In this document: positions 22,195-31,420 of the stretch, piece after piece
Numbering within the stretch: position 1 is the stretch's first letter
Layout of the letters: every line of letters begins with the position of its first letter
DNA from: Adiantum capillus-veneris
Taxonomy: Eukaryota; Streptophyta; Polypodiopsida; Polypodiales; Pteridaceae
Length of the DNA stretch: 64,000 nt
Reading direction: 5' to 3'
Assembly (NCBI GenBank): GCA_014529385.2
Contig: CM043942.1
Location: 35,990,469-36,054,468, forward strand
Notes under the pieces: generated by a model
Database searches by the model: none
What the model was told of the DNA's origin: nothing
The model's input: only the letters and a program-made list of their open reading frames with translations
Made by a program: the position numbers and the translations under genes

Positions 22195-23980
22195 TGTAAC
22201 AAACTGCTGACGTGTCAAAGCCTAAAGAATGGAGCCAAGTTACAGATGCCGGCCGACAGGCCTAAACCCTAAGAAGAACAAGTAACAGAAGAAGAAGTCC
22301 TACCAACTTATGTGTTAGGTGCAGCGGAATGAATGAACTTTGCTCAAGATGAGTGCTCCGAACTGTGCTCAAGGTTCCTTTTGTTCTTATGGAAGGGAGA
22401 GCCTTCCGTTCTTAATGAGAGAGTGCAATGGACACAAACAAAGTGGTGAACATTGTGAATGAAGGTGTTGAGACTAAGAGATAGAGAGAGAAGAGAATTT
22501 GACACCAGAATGTTGTCAAACCCTCCTCCGAAGGCCCCGCTCTCAATGGCGAGAGCGGTCTACTTATGATTGCACAAATCTCTACAATGCTTGGACTTGT
22601 TGACGATGTCGACGACAATGAGGACGACGACGAGACGGGCTGAAATCTGAGAATGCTAATGGCTGAAATCTGCAAATCTTTATCTGCTGAATTCTGACTC
22701 TATGTCGGTGACAATGTCGACGACGACGACGCGTTGAAAACGCAGATGCTGAAATCTGCGTTTTCCGGGCTGAAACTGTAAACCTTGCGGAAACTGACCG
22801 TGCGGCGAGGAAATGCTGCGGGAAGGTGAGATCTCCGAGGTTCGGGACTTGATCTGCAGTGTCTAAACGCTGAAAACTGAGAACGCTGATGGTTCTTGAT
22901 GTTCCGTCATGGTGAATTTGCAAAACGCCGGGGCTGATCTGCAAACCAAAAACGCTAGGGCTGAAAACTGATCTGCTATCGTTGGATGTCCTGCAAATGC
23001 AAAACAGTAGGCTGATCTGTGGTTCTGTTGTCGCCGGGAATATGCAAATGCAAAAATGCTGGCTGATCTGGGGTCTTGATGCAAAACGCTAGCCTCTCTG
23101 CTGTGTAGCAAAAAACGCTAGGCCTTGCTGGGGGTTCCTGCTGAGAAGGTGCCTGTTGAGCGGTGCTCCTGCTGCCTCTTCTGCCAGAAAGTGCTAACTC
23201 TGGTTTGCTTATATATTAACTAAGCAAAATTGCCCTACCTACTTTCCAACAGAAGTCACTTACAAATAATAAGTGAAAAATGTCAAAAATAGGGAAAATA
23301 GGCTAAATGCACTGGAAAATTCCCCTGAAGGATTCTGATAGGAATGCTTATGATCATGTTGTGTGCAACCAGAGGATATGCATCTACACTAAGTGTCTGG
23401 ACATGCACGGTCTGCGAACAGACTCACAAAAGTGCCAGAACACTTGCTAATCTAGACCAATTGGACTGACTGAACCCTTGTCATGTTGTAGCTTGTCCAC
23501 GGACACATAGGGTTGGATGTGTCACGTGACATTATGGGGACCCCGTCCGATGGATCCCAAGTGACACAAAGAATTAAAATAAAGCAGGACCCGCACACAC
23601 ACAAAAATTGATGACGTGGCAGATCTTCGAAAATTGCGTTGGCATGATGACGTGGCATGCTGTTCGGAATTCCGCGTTTTGCGCTGACGGATGACGTGGC
23701 AGGCTGTACGGATTTTGTAAATTACGCTGGCAGCTTTTGACATTGCTTTTTGGACCAGAAGCTTTTGAGTTTTGAAGGCTTTTCACTATAACTACTTTTC
23801 AAGCCAAGGGCCTTTAAATATGAGATTAGGGCTCATTCTCTGGCATGCTTCCTGGAGAAGGTGTAAGAGTTTGGAGTACTGGCTTGTACTGAGTTGATGC
23901 AATATAAAGAAATATCGAAAGGGGCGCCAAGGTTTGGGGCCAATACTCTCTGGGTGGAATTCCACTCCGTGTCGCGTGTC

Positions 23981-24017
<37 letters not shown>

Positions 24018-24091
24018 CAATTGTCATTGAAGTGCTAAAAGTCTGTTCAGTCTTTTCTTTTCTATTGGCACGTGGTGCCCGCCTTGTGACA
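22195..24091 (+). repeat. 5' LTR of element C, split by solo LTR D
   Basis: TGTAACAAACTGCTGACGTG to CCGCCTTGTGACA. Without the 1224 bp inserted at 22313 it is about 673 bp, against 698 bp for LTR2, the difference lying mostly in a (TC)n run (23982-24013 here, about 50 bp in LTR2). Confidence 0.93.
22313..23531 (-). mobile_element. solo LTR of family D
   Basis: 1219 bp with TG...CA ends (plus strand TGTTAGGTGCAGCGG to GTCACGTGACA) and a perfect TTATG duplication (22308-22312, 23532-23536). LTR2 of element C shows the undisturbed site (CAACTTATGGGGACC). The sense strand is minus, because a related LTR end at 53294 lies next to a minus-strand primer site. No coding sequence is present. It is rich in CGCTGAAAAC/GTTTTCAGC motifs shared with LTR pieces at 36000 and 57500. 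Confidence 0.93.
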
Positions 24092-24092
24092 G

Positions 24093-24106
24093 TGGTATCA
24101 GAGCTT
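24093..24106 (+). other. primer-binding site of element C
   Basis: TGGTATCAGAGCTT one base after the LTR end GTGACA; initiator-Met type. Confidence 0.85.
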
Positions 24107-24945
24107 CAGGCGTGTGCTTTTGTGAAAGCATACCGGTCCTATAAAAGAGAAGACAAATTTTTATTTGAGGTATCTTCGCCCTCCAACCCGAACTTATTAG
24201 CCACTCCCACTCTTACTTCATCGCGCATTGCGCGCTCCCGTCTTCACCGCTCATGTCTTACAGGGCATAAGCCATTAAGATCACTTGCAAAAGAAGGATC
24301 CTAGATTTGTTTCGAGTCACTGTTTTTCTCAGAGGCAGTGCCATGCAAACGTTTATAGCTACCAAGCAGCATACTCCAAGTACTTGACAAGCTTTCAAGA
24401 AAAATTTTGCCCGAAGTTATAGGGTTTCTGACATCTTCCTTTGGAGTGAAACTTCTAGCAGAGTGGGGTATCTTGAAATGCTTGCCATGGAAACCCTAGC
24501 AGATTATAACATGAAATTTCTCGACATCTCTCAGTAGATGTCTCTTCACGAGCAGATGACCTTGGAGGTCCAGTGCGATTGCTATTTTGGGACTACCATC
24601 GCCGCCAAAGAATAGACTCTTTGTCCAAGAGCTGATGGACCATGCTGTGCTCGGCTACGACCTCATGGAAAAAACCTAACCCTAATTTTTTGGTGCAGGT
24701 TTCAAGATGGAAAGTCAGTCGACTTTTCGAGCTCGATTGATGTCGAGATTGCTTTTTAAGTTTGAGTTCTGTTTGATCTTGTTTGGTGATCCTGTTTGGA
24801 ATTTGTTTGAAATGGATGGTATCTGTTTTGAACTTGTTTTGGTGCCGGTTTGAATTGTTTGACTTTGGTTTGATACTCGTTTCAATGATTGGTGATTTTA
24901 CTCCCGGGTGGAGAAGTGAGAAATACTGTTTTGGTATTGTTTGAA
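24107..24945 (+). other. element C leader and non-coding internal region
   Basis: The first 170 bases (GTGAAAGCATACCGGTCCTAT, CACTCCCACTCTTACTTCAT) match the leader of element K (37110-37270). After that there is no frame of note. Around 24750-24900 the sequence is rich in TTTGGTTTGA-type repeats with strand-biased T and G. I see no gene. Confidence 0.6.
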
Positions 24946-24948
24946 CCT

Positions 24949-25143
24949 CGGAACGACGCAGGCCGATGCTTAGGGAGCGTTTCGTTGTATGTTTGAAAAC
25001 CTCGGAACGACGCAGGCCGATGCCTGGGGAGCGTTCCGTTGTATGCTAGAAAACCTCCGAACGACGCAGGCCGATGCCTGGGGAGCGTTTGGTTGTATGC
25101 TTGAACTCCAAGCGACGCAGACTGCGGTCTAGGGAGGGTTTGG
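24949..25143 (+). repeat. four tandem covarying hairpins in element C
   Basis: Units at 24949-24984, 25003-25038, 25057-25092 and 25108-25143 (spacing 54, 54, 51). Each folds as an outer stem (CGGAACG/CGTTCCG in unit 2, CCGAACG/CGTTTGG in unit 3, CCAAGC/GTTTGG in unit 4) enclosing an inner stem (CAGGC/GCCTG in units 2 and 3, AGAC/GTCT in unit 4) with a 4-base loop. Several differences between units change both partners of a pair, which supports a folded RNA. Confidence 0.8.
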
Positions 25144-25159
25144 TTGTACAGTTTTCTGA

Positions 25160-25203
25160 GCTCATGGCTCGGACCTTTTTAGGTTATTTGCGGGGGGAGT
25201 GAC
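25160..25203 (+). repeat. single copy of the CCCG/CGGG hairpin motif
   Basis: The run CTCATGGCTCGGACC then AGGTTATTTGCGGGGGGAG is the sense-strand form of a motif repeated at least five times on the minus strand at 56163-56600 in the related element C'. Confidence 0.65.
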
Positions 25204-25384
25204 GAGGTAGTCGTTGAGTAGCTTCATACTGCAGACCGTTTGTCTCAAGGGAGTGCTCAACGACGCTGTTTGTTGTGTCTTGTAACATGCATATGTAAGC
25301 ATTTGTGTTGCATTGTGATGTGCCAATTACTGAATATTCCTAATTGGATGAGACTGCCTAGGTATGTAATTTTAGTGCATCGAG

Positions 25385-25416
25385 ACACCCGTGGAAGATC
25401 AGTACGGTCTGGGTGT
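25385..25416 (+). other. covarying 3' region hairpin, element C copy
   Basis: Outer stem ACACCC (25385-25390) with GGGTGT (25411-25416), inner stem AGATC (25396-25400) with GGTCT (25406-25410), loop AGTAC. A flanking CATC (25378-25381) can pair with GATG (25417-25420). Homologous hairpins occur at 33857-33888, 34150-34182 and, on the minus strand, 55992-56023. Confidence 0.8.
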
Positions 25417-25465
25417 GATGGCTAATTTTACTACGTCGGAATATCAAGAGTTCCGATCTGGACGA

Positions 25466-25590
25466 AAGGAGAAGCTAACTCCTTGATCAAAAGAGTAGAA
25501 AGGAGAAGCTAACTCCTTGATCAAAACAACCGAAAGGAGAAACTAACTCCTTGATCAAAAGAGTAGAAAGGAGAAGCTAACTCCTTAATA
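25466..25590 (+). repeat. array of AAGGAG/CTCCTT hairpins
   Basis: Four tandem copies, spaced roughly 33-35 bases, of AAGGAG followed by 7 bases (AAGCTAA, once AAACTAA) and CTCCTT, joined by TGATCAAAA linkers. Each can form a 6-bp stem with a 7-base loop. The array lies between the covarying hairpin and the polypurine tract of element C. Confidence 0.8.
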
Positions 25591-25694
25591 AAAAGAGCAC
25601 ATTGATTGTCCCTCGGGATGTCCCTCGGAATTTTTTTTGAGCTAACTTGAGTTGTTTTGCAGATATGCTGTAATCGTGGAAGATTACTCTCTTT

Positions 25695-25707
25695 CAAGAA
25701 GGGGAGA
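25695..25707 (+). other. polypurine tract of element C
   Basis: CAAGAAGGGGAGA directly before the TGTAACA start of LTR2. Confidence 0.85.
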
Positions 25708-26276
25708 TGTAACAAAAACTGCTTACGTGTCAAAGCCTAAAGAATGGAGCCTAGTTACAGATGCCGGCCGAGGGGCCTAAACCCTAAGAAGAACAAGTAA
25801 CAGAAAAAGAAGTCCTACCAACTTATGGGGACCCCGTCTGATGGGGCCCCAAGTGACACAAAGAATTAAAATAAAGCAGGACCCGCACACACACAAAAAC
25901 TGATGATGTGGCAGATTTTCAAAAATTGCGTTGGCATGATGACGTGGCATGCTGTACTGAATTCCGCGTTTTGCGTTGGCGGATGACGTGGCAGGCTGTA
26001 CGGATTTTCGTAAATTATGTTGGCAGCTTTTGGCAATGCTTTTTGGACCAGAAGCTTTTGAGTTTTGAAGGCTTTTCACTATAACTGCTTTTCAAGCCAA
26101 GGGCCTTTAAATATGAGGTTAGGGCTCTTTCTCTGGCATGCTTCCTGGAGAAGGTGCAGAGTCTGGAGTACCGGCTTGTACTGAGTTGATGCAATATAAA
26201 GAAATACCGAAAGGGGTGCCAAGGTTTGGGGCCAATACTCTCTGGGGTGGAATTCTGCCACTCCGTGTCGCGTGTC

Positions 26277-26331
<55 letters not shown>

Positions 26332-26405
26332 CAATTGTTATTGTAGTGCTAAAAGTCTGTTCAGTCTGTTCATTTCTAATGGCACGTGGTGCCCGCCTTG
26401 TGACA
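25708..26405 (+). repeat. 3' LTR of element C
   Basis: 698 bp, TGTAACAAAAACTGC to CGCCTTGTGACA, followed by the GGAAA duplication. It holds a TATA-like CTTTAAATATGAG, a polyadenylation-type stretch AATATAAAGAAAT and a long (TC)n run at 26278-26327. Confidence 0.93.
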
Positions 26406-26410
26406 GGAAA

Positions 26411-27086
26411 AGTATTTGCCCTTGGTGGAATTTGCCTACAATAACATGATTCACTCTTCGACGGGAAAGGCGCCATTTGAGATTATTGAAGGTGCTCCGA
26501 AGGTTCCACCCTTCTTAAGCACGAAAGATAAGATTTTTGAAGCTGACCAGTACACGAGGGACTTGGACATTGCTTTTGCCAAGCTCCGGGAGGCTTTACA
26601 GAAATCTTAGGAAAGACACAAAAAGGTAGCAGATCGATTAAAGGAAGACGATGGGTGCTCTTACGTTTTGAGAAGGCACGCCTGAGAAAGAAAAAGGGAA
26701 AGGAGCGGTTTTTCCCAAAGCTTAGCATGAGATACTATGGACCTTTCCAGATAAAAGAAAAGATAAATGACGTCTCCTTTAGACTGAAGCTGCTCAATAC
26801 TTGGAGAATTCACAATGCTTTTTATGCGAGTCTCTTGAAGCCTTTTATAGGCGATGTGTCTGATGATGGGGAGCCAGATGAGCAACCAGTAGTAGAGGAA
26901 AGCGAGGAGATACTCGTTCTAGAACAGATATTGGCACACAAGGATAGAAAGATTAAAGGTAAAGCGATTAGGCGGTTCTTGGTTATATTAAAGAACTATC
27001 CTGCATTGGATGCAAAGTGGATGGAGGAGGAGGACCTAACAGATACTCCTCAGATTTTGGAACTTTACCTTGAAGCATCAGTTTAG
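26411..27086 (+). pseudogene. element B integrase C-terminus and chromodomain
   Basis: Resumes after element C with KYLPLVEFAYNNMIHSSTGK and FEIIEGAPKVPPFLSTKDK, a TAG near 26608, then a frame change into 26655-27086. This holds the GPY/F module (LLRFEKARLRKKKGKERFF, MRYYGPFQIKEKINDVSFR) and a chromodomain (EEILVLEQILAHKDRKIKGK, KNYPALDAKWMEEEDL). Very similar to the chromodomain of element A, so A and B are related chromoviruses despite unrelated LTRs. Confidence 0.9.
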
Positions 27087-27433
27087 CATAGCCTACTCTG
27101 ATAGAACCCCGATTTCAACATGGGTGAATCTAGTGCAATGGGCTTGCACAAGAGGGGAGTCACTCCGCTCCTTGTCAACAAATTACCTTGATTTTCGATA
27201 TAGAGTCACTGATGTCCCTTTGGGTTTCAGGGATACTGCTAGGTTGAAAGTATTCTGCTGTATGACTTTATGAACTGGAACTCCCGAAAATGAAAATGAT
27301 ACTGATTGATTTGTACTTCACTTGTTTGAGTGCAGCGCAATTTGCGAAAATCCGTACAGGCTGCCACGTCAGCACATGTCAATGCAAATTCAGGAAATCT
27401 GTACTGTTTGTCCACATTAGCACTCAGTGCAAA
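27087..27433 (+). other. element B 3' non-coding region
   Basis: No gene. The block with AAGAGGGGAGTCACTCCGCTCC and CAGGGATACTGCTAGG matches 38600-38760 in element K, so it is shared 3' untranslated sequence. The last 130 bases resemble LTR U3 fragments (GAAAATCCGTACAGGCTGCC). No polypurine tract precedes 27434. Confidence 0.55.
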
Positions 27434-27999
27434 TGTCACATACTGGTGATGTGGCAACCATAGAAGTTGTCCCAACTTATGGCTAGTGACGAGGGGACCT
27501 CGGGGACACAAGGAAATAAGAGAAATAAAGGAAAGACTGGCTGTCGTACGGATATCCGCAATTCACGTAGCTGCCGTAGCTGCCGTAGCTGCCGTATGGA
27601 ACCTCCGCAAATTGCGGCGCAAAAAGCGCTAACCAGGCTGTAAGTATTTCTTCCAAGAGCGTTGGCTGCTTTTGGGCTCTCTGCTTTTGAGGGAGAAGCT
27701 TTTAAATTAATGCTTTTGGGGCTCTGCTTTTTGGGCATCCCTTGTAACAATAATTAGGTCCACGGGCTCTCACTTCTCAGCATCTGGACGTAGAGTCTGA
27801 GAGTGAGACCTATGGGCCCTCTTTGTACTTTGGACACAGATCAATATAAGAAGAAATGTCGAAAGAGGCGCCAGTCTTTGGAGCCAATACCTGTGGGCAC
27901 GGAACTACGCCGGGCCGTGTCATCTTTGTGAACTGTTTTGAAGCGAATCTTTGTTGTGTCGCGGTAGAATCTTGACTTGGGGTGTCCAAGTTTGTTACA
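27434..27999 (+). repeat. LTR of element G
   Basis: 566 bp, TGTCACATACTGGTGATGTG to CAAGTTTGTTACA. The 3' two thirds closely follow LTR B (same TTTTGGGGCTCTGCTTTTTG block and same terminal 130 bases), while U3 differs. It contains a short GTAGCTGCC triplication near 27568-27595. It is followed by a primer site, so it serves as the 5' LTR of G and possibly also as the 3' LTR of B. Confidence 0.88.
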
Positions 28000-28000
28000 G

Positions 28001-28014
28001 TGGTATCAGAGCGC
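28001..28014 (+). other. primer-binding site of element G
   Basis: TGGTATCAGAGCGC one base after LTR G; initiator-Met type, same as element B. Confidence 0.85.
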
Positions 28015-28063
28015 GATCGATTTCTCTTCTACCAGGAAATCCGATCCTTTTCTCACAACACTT

Positions 28064-31000
28064 ATGGATTTCAACAAGAAACAGTCGACGTATTCTGTAT
28101 TTGCGAATGCGGGAGGAGATCACGAAGAAGATTCTCATAATCAAACGGAGGAAGAGTACGACCAACCTCGGCCTACTCAGTTCGAGATAGAAGAGATGGA
28201 ACGTCGACAACTAGTTAACAAGTTAACAAAGCAAATGATTAAAATTGCGAAGGATCCGAAATTTGCAAAATTTTGTCTCAGCAATCCATTGCAGAAGTGC
28301 ATACCCAATGGCAGAAAGCCACAGAACCACCCATCAAACTGGCAATCAAGAAACCTCCTTCTACGAGGATGTTTATAGAGCAAGAATTACAAGAGGTGGT
28401 TCAGACACAGATCAGTTGGCTTTTGGACGCAAATAACAAATCCAAAAACACGAGAAAAAGCACAAGAAAGAAGCTGACTTCCCGGGTTATTTAAGTCATC
28501 AATCTTCTTTTGCATCGACAAGGAAGCAAAAGAAGCGTGTACGATTTGAAGGACTACCCAGTTCTTCTTCTTCTTCTTCTTCTGATAGCTCTTCTAGCTC
28601 TTCTGACTCGAGCAAAGAAGACAGAAAAGGCAAAAAGCGAAGCAAAAAACAAAGCTTGAGAAAGGGCAAGAAAAAGGGAAAGAAGCCTAGATTTCGCCCA
28701 GTTTCTGACAGTTCTACAGAGGAGTCATCCTCAGATAGTTCGGAATCCCATGATCACATGTATTATGCAAAGAAGAAGCATTTTTACAAAGCCAACCAAT
28801 ATGACTTCCTCGAAGATAAAAGCAAGAAAGTAAAAGAATTCAAAAAAGGTGGACAATGATTAAGTTTGACTCTTTTTTGGATTCAGAGATGCTCTGAAGG
28901 CTTTGGCCTTCATTCAACAGTTTGATATAGCTTTCTTTGGAGGGCATTACTCAGAGCACTCCAAGATTAGAAGGGCTACAACTTTCTTCAAGGGAAATGC
29001 TCGAACATGGTGGTCCACTCTTCTTATGAGGAAGGAAGCTCCAGTTAAACGGTTGAAATTCAAAAGGCTTTTTATTTCTTCTTGGTTGACTCGGGAGTAC
29101 GAATGAGATGTACGAACTGCTTGGAATCATCTTCAGATGACCAAGGGAGATTCTCTGGATGCTTATTGTGAGAGATTTTGGAACTCTTTCTACCAGCCTC
29201 TTCATTTAAGAAGGTCTCGTTTAAAGAACAGATTGAGCGATTTTGTTGTTGACTTTCTGTCACCAGCGTGTGACTACTATCTATCCTTTTTGTTGATTTC
29301 TTTCTTATTATTTATTTACTTTCACTTTTTGGAAACACCCCTCGGGAAATCTAACCGCCCTGCATTGCATAGCTAGTGTGGAATTGTCCAGAGGGAGTCC
29401 AGGCCTGAGGGCAAGAGAGCACTAAGGTTGGGCAAAGACTATGGTTAGCCAAAGTGGGGTCATTGACTAGCCAAAGTGGAATCCTTTGCTACATAGGCTA
29501 CATTTCAGTTTTTGATGTGGTTGGAGTGTACAAAGAGGGTCGGATGACCTAGAAAGATACAATGGCAGCATCTCCTAAAATTTAGGGAACTGCTATTTTG
29601 GGACCTGAAAATGTGTTTGCGTCATTACCTCCGGAATGACAAGGAGAACATTTTCTTACTCTGCCGTGAAGTCAACTGGGCAACCGGTTGGGAGATTTTT
29701 AGGCGGCAACCCCGAAACGGGAAAATGCTTGTAAATGTGCCAAGTGGCACCTTCTGGTGCACTTTCCTCATGCAACAAGAAGTGGCGCTGAATTTGAAGC
29801 TGGGAGAGGCTCATTTTCAGATTTTGTCACAGGATAAGAGCTATGGAGTGCTTGCTTTCCCTCCTATGTACAGTGCGGTGCCAGGAGTGATGCGCTGCAC
29901 GCTACGCACTGCCCTCTCTCTCCCCTGTGGCAGTATGTTATGCCCCTCTAGTGGGCTTTTCAATTGACCAACGTACAGTTGTGTGGGTTCATGCGCGATT
30001 GCCGAGGCAAGAGCCTCTTGCACAGGTACTGGATTAGCTAGCGGCTAATCCCCCGCAGGTACAGGTGAATTTGGAGAGGTTTCACGCCAGAAATCTCGTC
30101 CGATTCAAAGGGCAAGTAGCCCTACAGGTGTAGGAACTCGAGGACTTGGTACGGATGCGACCGGCACGCGAAACGGAGCCCGAAACAGTAAATTACAGCC
30201 TGCTGTGTATTTTTGCAGGTTTAGGGTTTTGGCCCTAAACGGTCCCTAATACCCCCAGGAGGTTCGGGGACGCGAGGGGACCGCTGTGCAAGTGATCTGG
30301 CGCATTTTCGGGGCTGAAAACAGAGAATTCAGCATGCTGCAGATTCTTGCCAGGTTTTGCAAAGTGCTCGTATGCGTCGGGAAAGTCATTCAATGCGTGG
30401 GAATACTCACTGTGAAGGATCCTAGTATAGTTATGCTGCCGAAATCGGGCTAGAACAGTTGAAATTCAGCCGAGCTTGTGTGGGGCAGCTTGTAGGGAAC
30501 CACAACGTTTATTCCCTCTGTTAAACAATAAAGAAATACCGAAAGAGGCGCCTAAGTTAGGGGCCAATCTGGTGTCGGTCTTCTCATACAGGTGCATTCT
30601 AGCAGCCTGTATCCCTTTCCCCCGTGTTGTGTCTTGAAAGTACAGGTAGAATAGACGACTAATAATGGGTGAAAGCTAAATCAAGGTTTGAAGTAAAGTC
30701 TACCACCCTTTTGGATTGAACAGGCCGGTTTCACTTTCTATAGAGATCCGAGACTATTGGCTGGAACAAAGGTCTAATTCTATTCAAGAATTGATGGGTC
30801 ATGGGAAACGGGGTTTTGCGATACATTCGGGAAATTTGACTTACCCCATTGATGAGATCTTGACTCAGAGAACCCAACAGACTTCTAACAATGAAAGTAG
30901 AAAGAGAAAGAGTTCCCAAGAAAAGAAAGACAAGGATACACGACACTGGCTCACTCTTCGAGAGAGGGCCAATTACATCAAAGAAGGGAAGTGTTTTGGA

Positions 31001-31200
31001 TGCGAGGAACATGGGCATGTGTTTGCGAAGTGCCCTAACAAGGCAAAGAAAGAACAACATGAAGACAAGCCATAGAGTTCGAGAGCAGCTGAGGAACGTG
31101 GCAGAAAAGGCAAGATGAAAGTAGGACTGGTTCCAGATTGCATGGGTACTGACCCAAGCACGATCAATGAAAGTACCGAACTTTGTCAAGCTTGGGGCAA
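28064..31200 (+). pseudogene. element G gag, split by a solo LTR
   Basis: Gag opens at ATG 28064 (MDFNKKQSTYSVFANAGGDH), with the conserved PRPTQFEIEEMERRQLVN, then a Ser/Lys-rich block (28560-28850) and the capsid signature (AFIQQFDIAFFGGHYSEHSK, FKGNARTWWSTLLM at 28903-29106). It breaks at 29257 for a solo LTR and resumes at 30739 in register: SIEIRDYWLEQRSNSIQELM. An intact zinc knuckle CFGCEEHGHVFAKC lies near 30990-31032. The frame reaches the protease start (ESTELCQAWGK) and is lost at about 31200. Stops near 28495, 28858 and 29105 make it non-functional. Confidence 0.88.
29258..30733 (+). mobile_element. solo LTR of family A
   Basis: 1476 bp, TGTCACCAGCGTG to AGGCCGGTTTCA, homologous end to end with the LTRs of element A but in plus orientation. 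Flanked by a perfect CTTTC duplication (29253-29257, 30734-30738). Product of LTR-LTR recombination after an insertion into gag of G. Confidence 0.95.
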
Positions 31201-31356
31201 ATCCAAGAAATCCGTACTGCTGCTTGTCCGTAAAGTTTTTTGCCACGTCGTCAACTCTGTCCACGGGTGGTCATGCCAGGTCGTAAGCTCTGTCCGCGGG
31301 TGGTCATGCCACGTGACTATTTTGTGACACTGAAATGCGAGCCATGGACAAATTCC

Positions 31357-31389
<33 letters not shown>

Positions 31390-31420
31390 GTTTGAGAGAG
31401 CAGAGTACAAATGTCAACTG
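31201..31420. other. rearranged junction with LTR scraps and poly-G
   Basis: After the gag-pro frame of G ends, a stretch holds two near repeats around CTCTGTCCACGGGTGGTCAT and a CACGTGACTATTTTGTGACA end that looks like an LTR border, followed by 30 consecutive G at 31359-31388. No gene. Confidence 0.5.

Larger units (their letters stand above)
22195..26405 (+). mobile_element. non-autonomous LTR element C
   Basis: Complete two-LTR element with a perfect GGAAA duplication (22190-22194, 26406-26410) in the integrase of B. LTR1 22195-24091 (enlarged by a solo LTR), primer site 24093, internal region 24092-25707 (about 1.6 kb), polypurine tract, LTR2 25708-26405. The internal region encodes no gag or pol: only the leader resembles the gypsy family, and the rest holds hairpin arrays. 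It must have been moved by proteins from a related full element. Solo copies or partial relatives sit at 40546-41246 and 55071-57015. Confidence 0.93.
11584..27433 (+). mobile_element. Ty3/gypsy chromovirus B, host of nested insertions
   Basis: Plus-strand element: LTR 11584-12097, primer site 12099, gag in two blocks (12162-12436 and 18235-19440), protease, RT, RNase H, integrase (to 22189 and again from 26411), and chromodomain (ending 27086). The gaps are copia E at 12442-18229 (target duplication GAAAC) and element C at 22195-26405 (target duplication GGAAA). Removing each insert with one duplication copy restores homology with element G's gag and with a continuous QWEKYLPLVEFAYNN integrase frame. 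The 3' LTR is either the one at 27434, which is followed by another primer site and gag, or has been lost; no polypurine tract precedes 27434. Confidence 0.85.

Noticed and set aside
24949-25143. CRISPR-like regular spacing of repeats
   Set aside because: The sequence is eukaryotic retrotransposon DNA; the spacers are similar to each other, the repeats diverge in a pair-preserving way, and no cas genes exist.
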